34,614 bases of DNA, from the NCBI GenBank assembly GCA_002007315.1, contig LNZQ01000208.1, forward strand, positions 6,784-41,397, in the 5' to 3' direction. The translations under genes were made by a program, and so were the position numbers. Of this stretch, positions 33,236-34,614 are shown piece after piece. This stretch comes from Epulopiscium sp. Nele67-Bin004 (GTDB taxonomy: Bacteria; Bacillota_A; Clostridia; Lachnospirales; Cellulosilyticaceae). The stretch's first letter is position 1. Every line of letters starts with the position of its first letter. The notes below the pieces were generated by a model. The model was not told where the DNA came from and made no database searches. It worked only from the letters and a program-made list of their open reading frames with translations.

Positions 33236-34614
33236 AAGGTACTTAATTTCAGACAGAGGTTAATTTGTCTGAAGAAAAGAGAACTGTTGGCAGGGCTGCT
33301 GCGTATATTTAGGTGAACTAGGCAATTGCCTAGAGCGGCACTTTGGCAAGGGCGGCGAAATGTGGACCAATAATTGTGTTGGGCAACATGCTTAAATTTT
33401 CCAACCGGCCACTGTATTCGTGCAGGTATGTGCCAGCACGTATGGCGGGTAGTCATCAGTGTTTCTACACTGAGAGATTCACTCAGTGTTCAATCTTGTA
33501 CAGCTGTTGTGCCTCATCCCCGCGCTCCACAGCCCACAGGGATGAGGTGGATTTTTGCCTGAAAAATATGGATACGAAATGCTACGCGTCACATTTGGAC
33601 TCCCGTAAAAGTTAAATTTACTCTTTTCAGGTCCGGTGACAGAGCGACACTGCTCGTCAGGGTGCTCAGGCAACTTGCACACAGAGCGGTGCTCCACAGG
33701 CGCTCTGTCGGCTTTTCTTTGCGCTGGTCAGTTCCGCTCCCCTCCTCGACTCTTTTCTAATGAAAGCTAGAAAACCACAGACTCTGTCTGTTCCTGTTTT
33801 TGTCAGCATATGCACATAAAATGTCTGTATACTGCGTAATGCGCATACTTTTAACAGCCTTTTGTTGATACTTTGAGCACATGATGCATTAGTTTGTGTG
33901 TTTCTGCTGTGTTGTGTTGCAAACAGAGGGACGGCACAATTGTTTTTCGCCTAGAGCGGCAGAGGAGACCCTGCTTGTTGTAGAATTAATAAAGACATGT
34001 GTGTTTTTGTGTGGAGAAATGTCGCAGGTATCATTGCAAAACCACCGTTAAGGTGAAATTTGACAGTAAGGAGAATACATCTGAGTTTACATGAGTTAGT
34101 TGAAAGCCTGCTGTGTGTAATCAAGATGCTTGAAAGTGACGCCAAAGGGCCGTAACCATGCGTCAGTTTTTGACGAGCTGGGAGTTTGTTGGATTATCAC
34201 TCAAACTAAAATTAACATCAGCATGGCCGGAACATTGCTTGCATCTGACTGTCTTAGGAAAACAAAGCAAAGTAACCACCCAAAAATAACAAGAAATTTG
34301 CCCATATCATCACAAAGTCAGATAGAAGAAATGGAGTGAAACATACCAGGTAAACAAATTACAAAACTTGACATGTTTAATCTAGATGGAACAATTTTGA
34401 TTCATTGGATAAAGTGTTTTTATCTCAGTTCATTCAAAGACGTCACTCATGAAAAACAAAAAACAACAAAACATGTCTTCTATATTAAAGTTTGTCTGAT
34501 TTGTACTTCAATCTTTGAAAAACATGCAGGTGTAAAAGCATAATTAAATATCACAGATGTGTCTTAACAGTATTTGCTTTGAATTTCTTCAAGCTAAATT
34601 TGACATGCAGTCAT
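33236..34614. other. Non-bacterial (probably vertebrate host) DNA joined to the contig
   Basis: The composition changes from AT-rich coding DNA to mixed, higher-GC DNA without any ORF over about 90 codons and without ribosome binding sites. It contains a 16-bp perfect palindrome CTAGGCAATTGCCTAG (33318-33333). The string GCCTAGAGCGGCA occurs twice (33328-33340 and 33949-33961), a phrase I associate with dispersed repeats in fish genomes. Stretches such as TGTGTGTTTTTGTGTGG and AATAAA are also vertebrate-like. I see no bacterial gene in it. Confidence 0.65.

Noticed and set aside
33226..34339. Short ORFs after ptsI as bacterial genes
   Set aside because: All are under about 90 codons, have no ribosome sites or recognisable motifs, and lie in DNA of vertebrate-like composition.

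Overview
The window is AT-rich, densely coded bacterial DNA from its start to about position 33,210. It then changes abruptly into sequence that does not look bacterial. The genes point to an endospore-forming-lineage Firmicute of the Lachnospiraceae/Epulopiscium type: spoIIE, a remnant of the dipicolinate synthase gene dpaA, AGGAGG-type ribosome binding sites, S-layer-homology surface proteins and Cache-domain chemoreceptors. The non-bacterial tail looks vertebrate, which would fit a fish-gut symbiont whose contig was joined to host DNA. That identification is inference; the composition break and the cut-off ptsI gene are visible.

Region by region. 1-5,900 (minus strand): an incomplete Hsp70/actin-ATPase-like gene, an Rpn-type nuclease followed by a separate copy of its C-terminal tail, a primase-helicase with an inverted set of GGTCKAC repeats around an AT-rich core, a 60-residue unknown protein, a short palindromic repeat cluster and a coiled-coil protein with a GrpE-like end. 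6,200-10,100 (minus): an unknown protein, an AEC-family transporter and a glycosyltransferase fused to an esterase. 10,140-12,180 (plus): a candidate metal-regulated promoter and two His/Cys-rich zinc-binding proteins. 12,180-16,250 (minus): two tandem chemoreceptors. 16,380-20,040 (plus): a heterodimeric ABC exporter. 20,040-22,810 (minus): a tail-anchored small protein and spoIIE. 22,910-23,750 (plus): a parvulin-type prolyl isomerase.

23,770-25,940 (minus) holds two copies of an ECF sigma/anti-sigma module, reciprocally truncated. 26,000-28,390 (minus) encodes one protein combining an SF1 helicase, an HsdR-type nuclease and a LexA-type self-cleaving domain with correctly spaced catalytic residues; this is the most striking gene. 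28,530-31,370 (plus) encodes a secreted lectin-like protein on a repeat stalk with S-layer anchors. Then come the dpaA remnant (minus), an orphan Cache sensor (plus) and the first 19 or so codons of ptsI under a consensus promoter, cut at the junction.

Themes: sensing and surface interaction (chemoreceptors, orphan sensor, sigma/anti-sigma, lectin), zinc capture, a developmental program that keeps spoIIE but appears to have lost dipicolinate synthesis at this locus, and genome-defence or mobile elements (Rpn, primase-helicase, helicase-nuclease-LexA).
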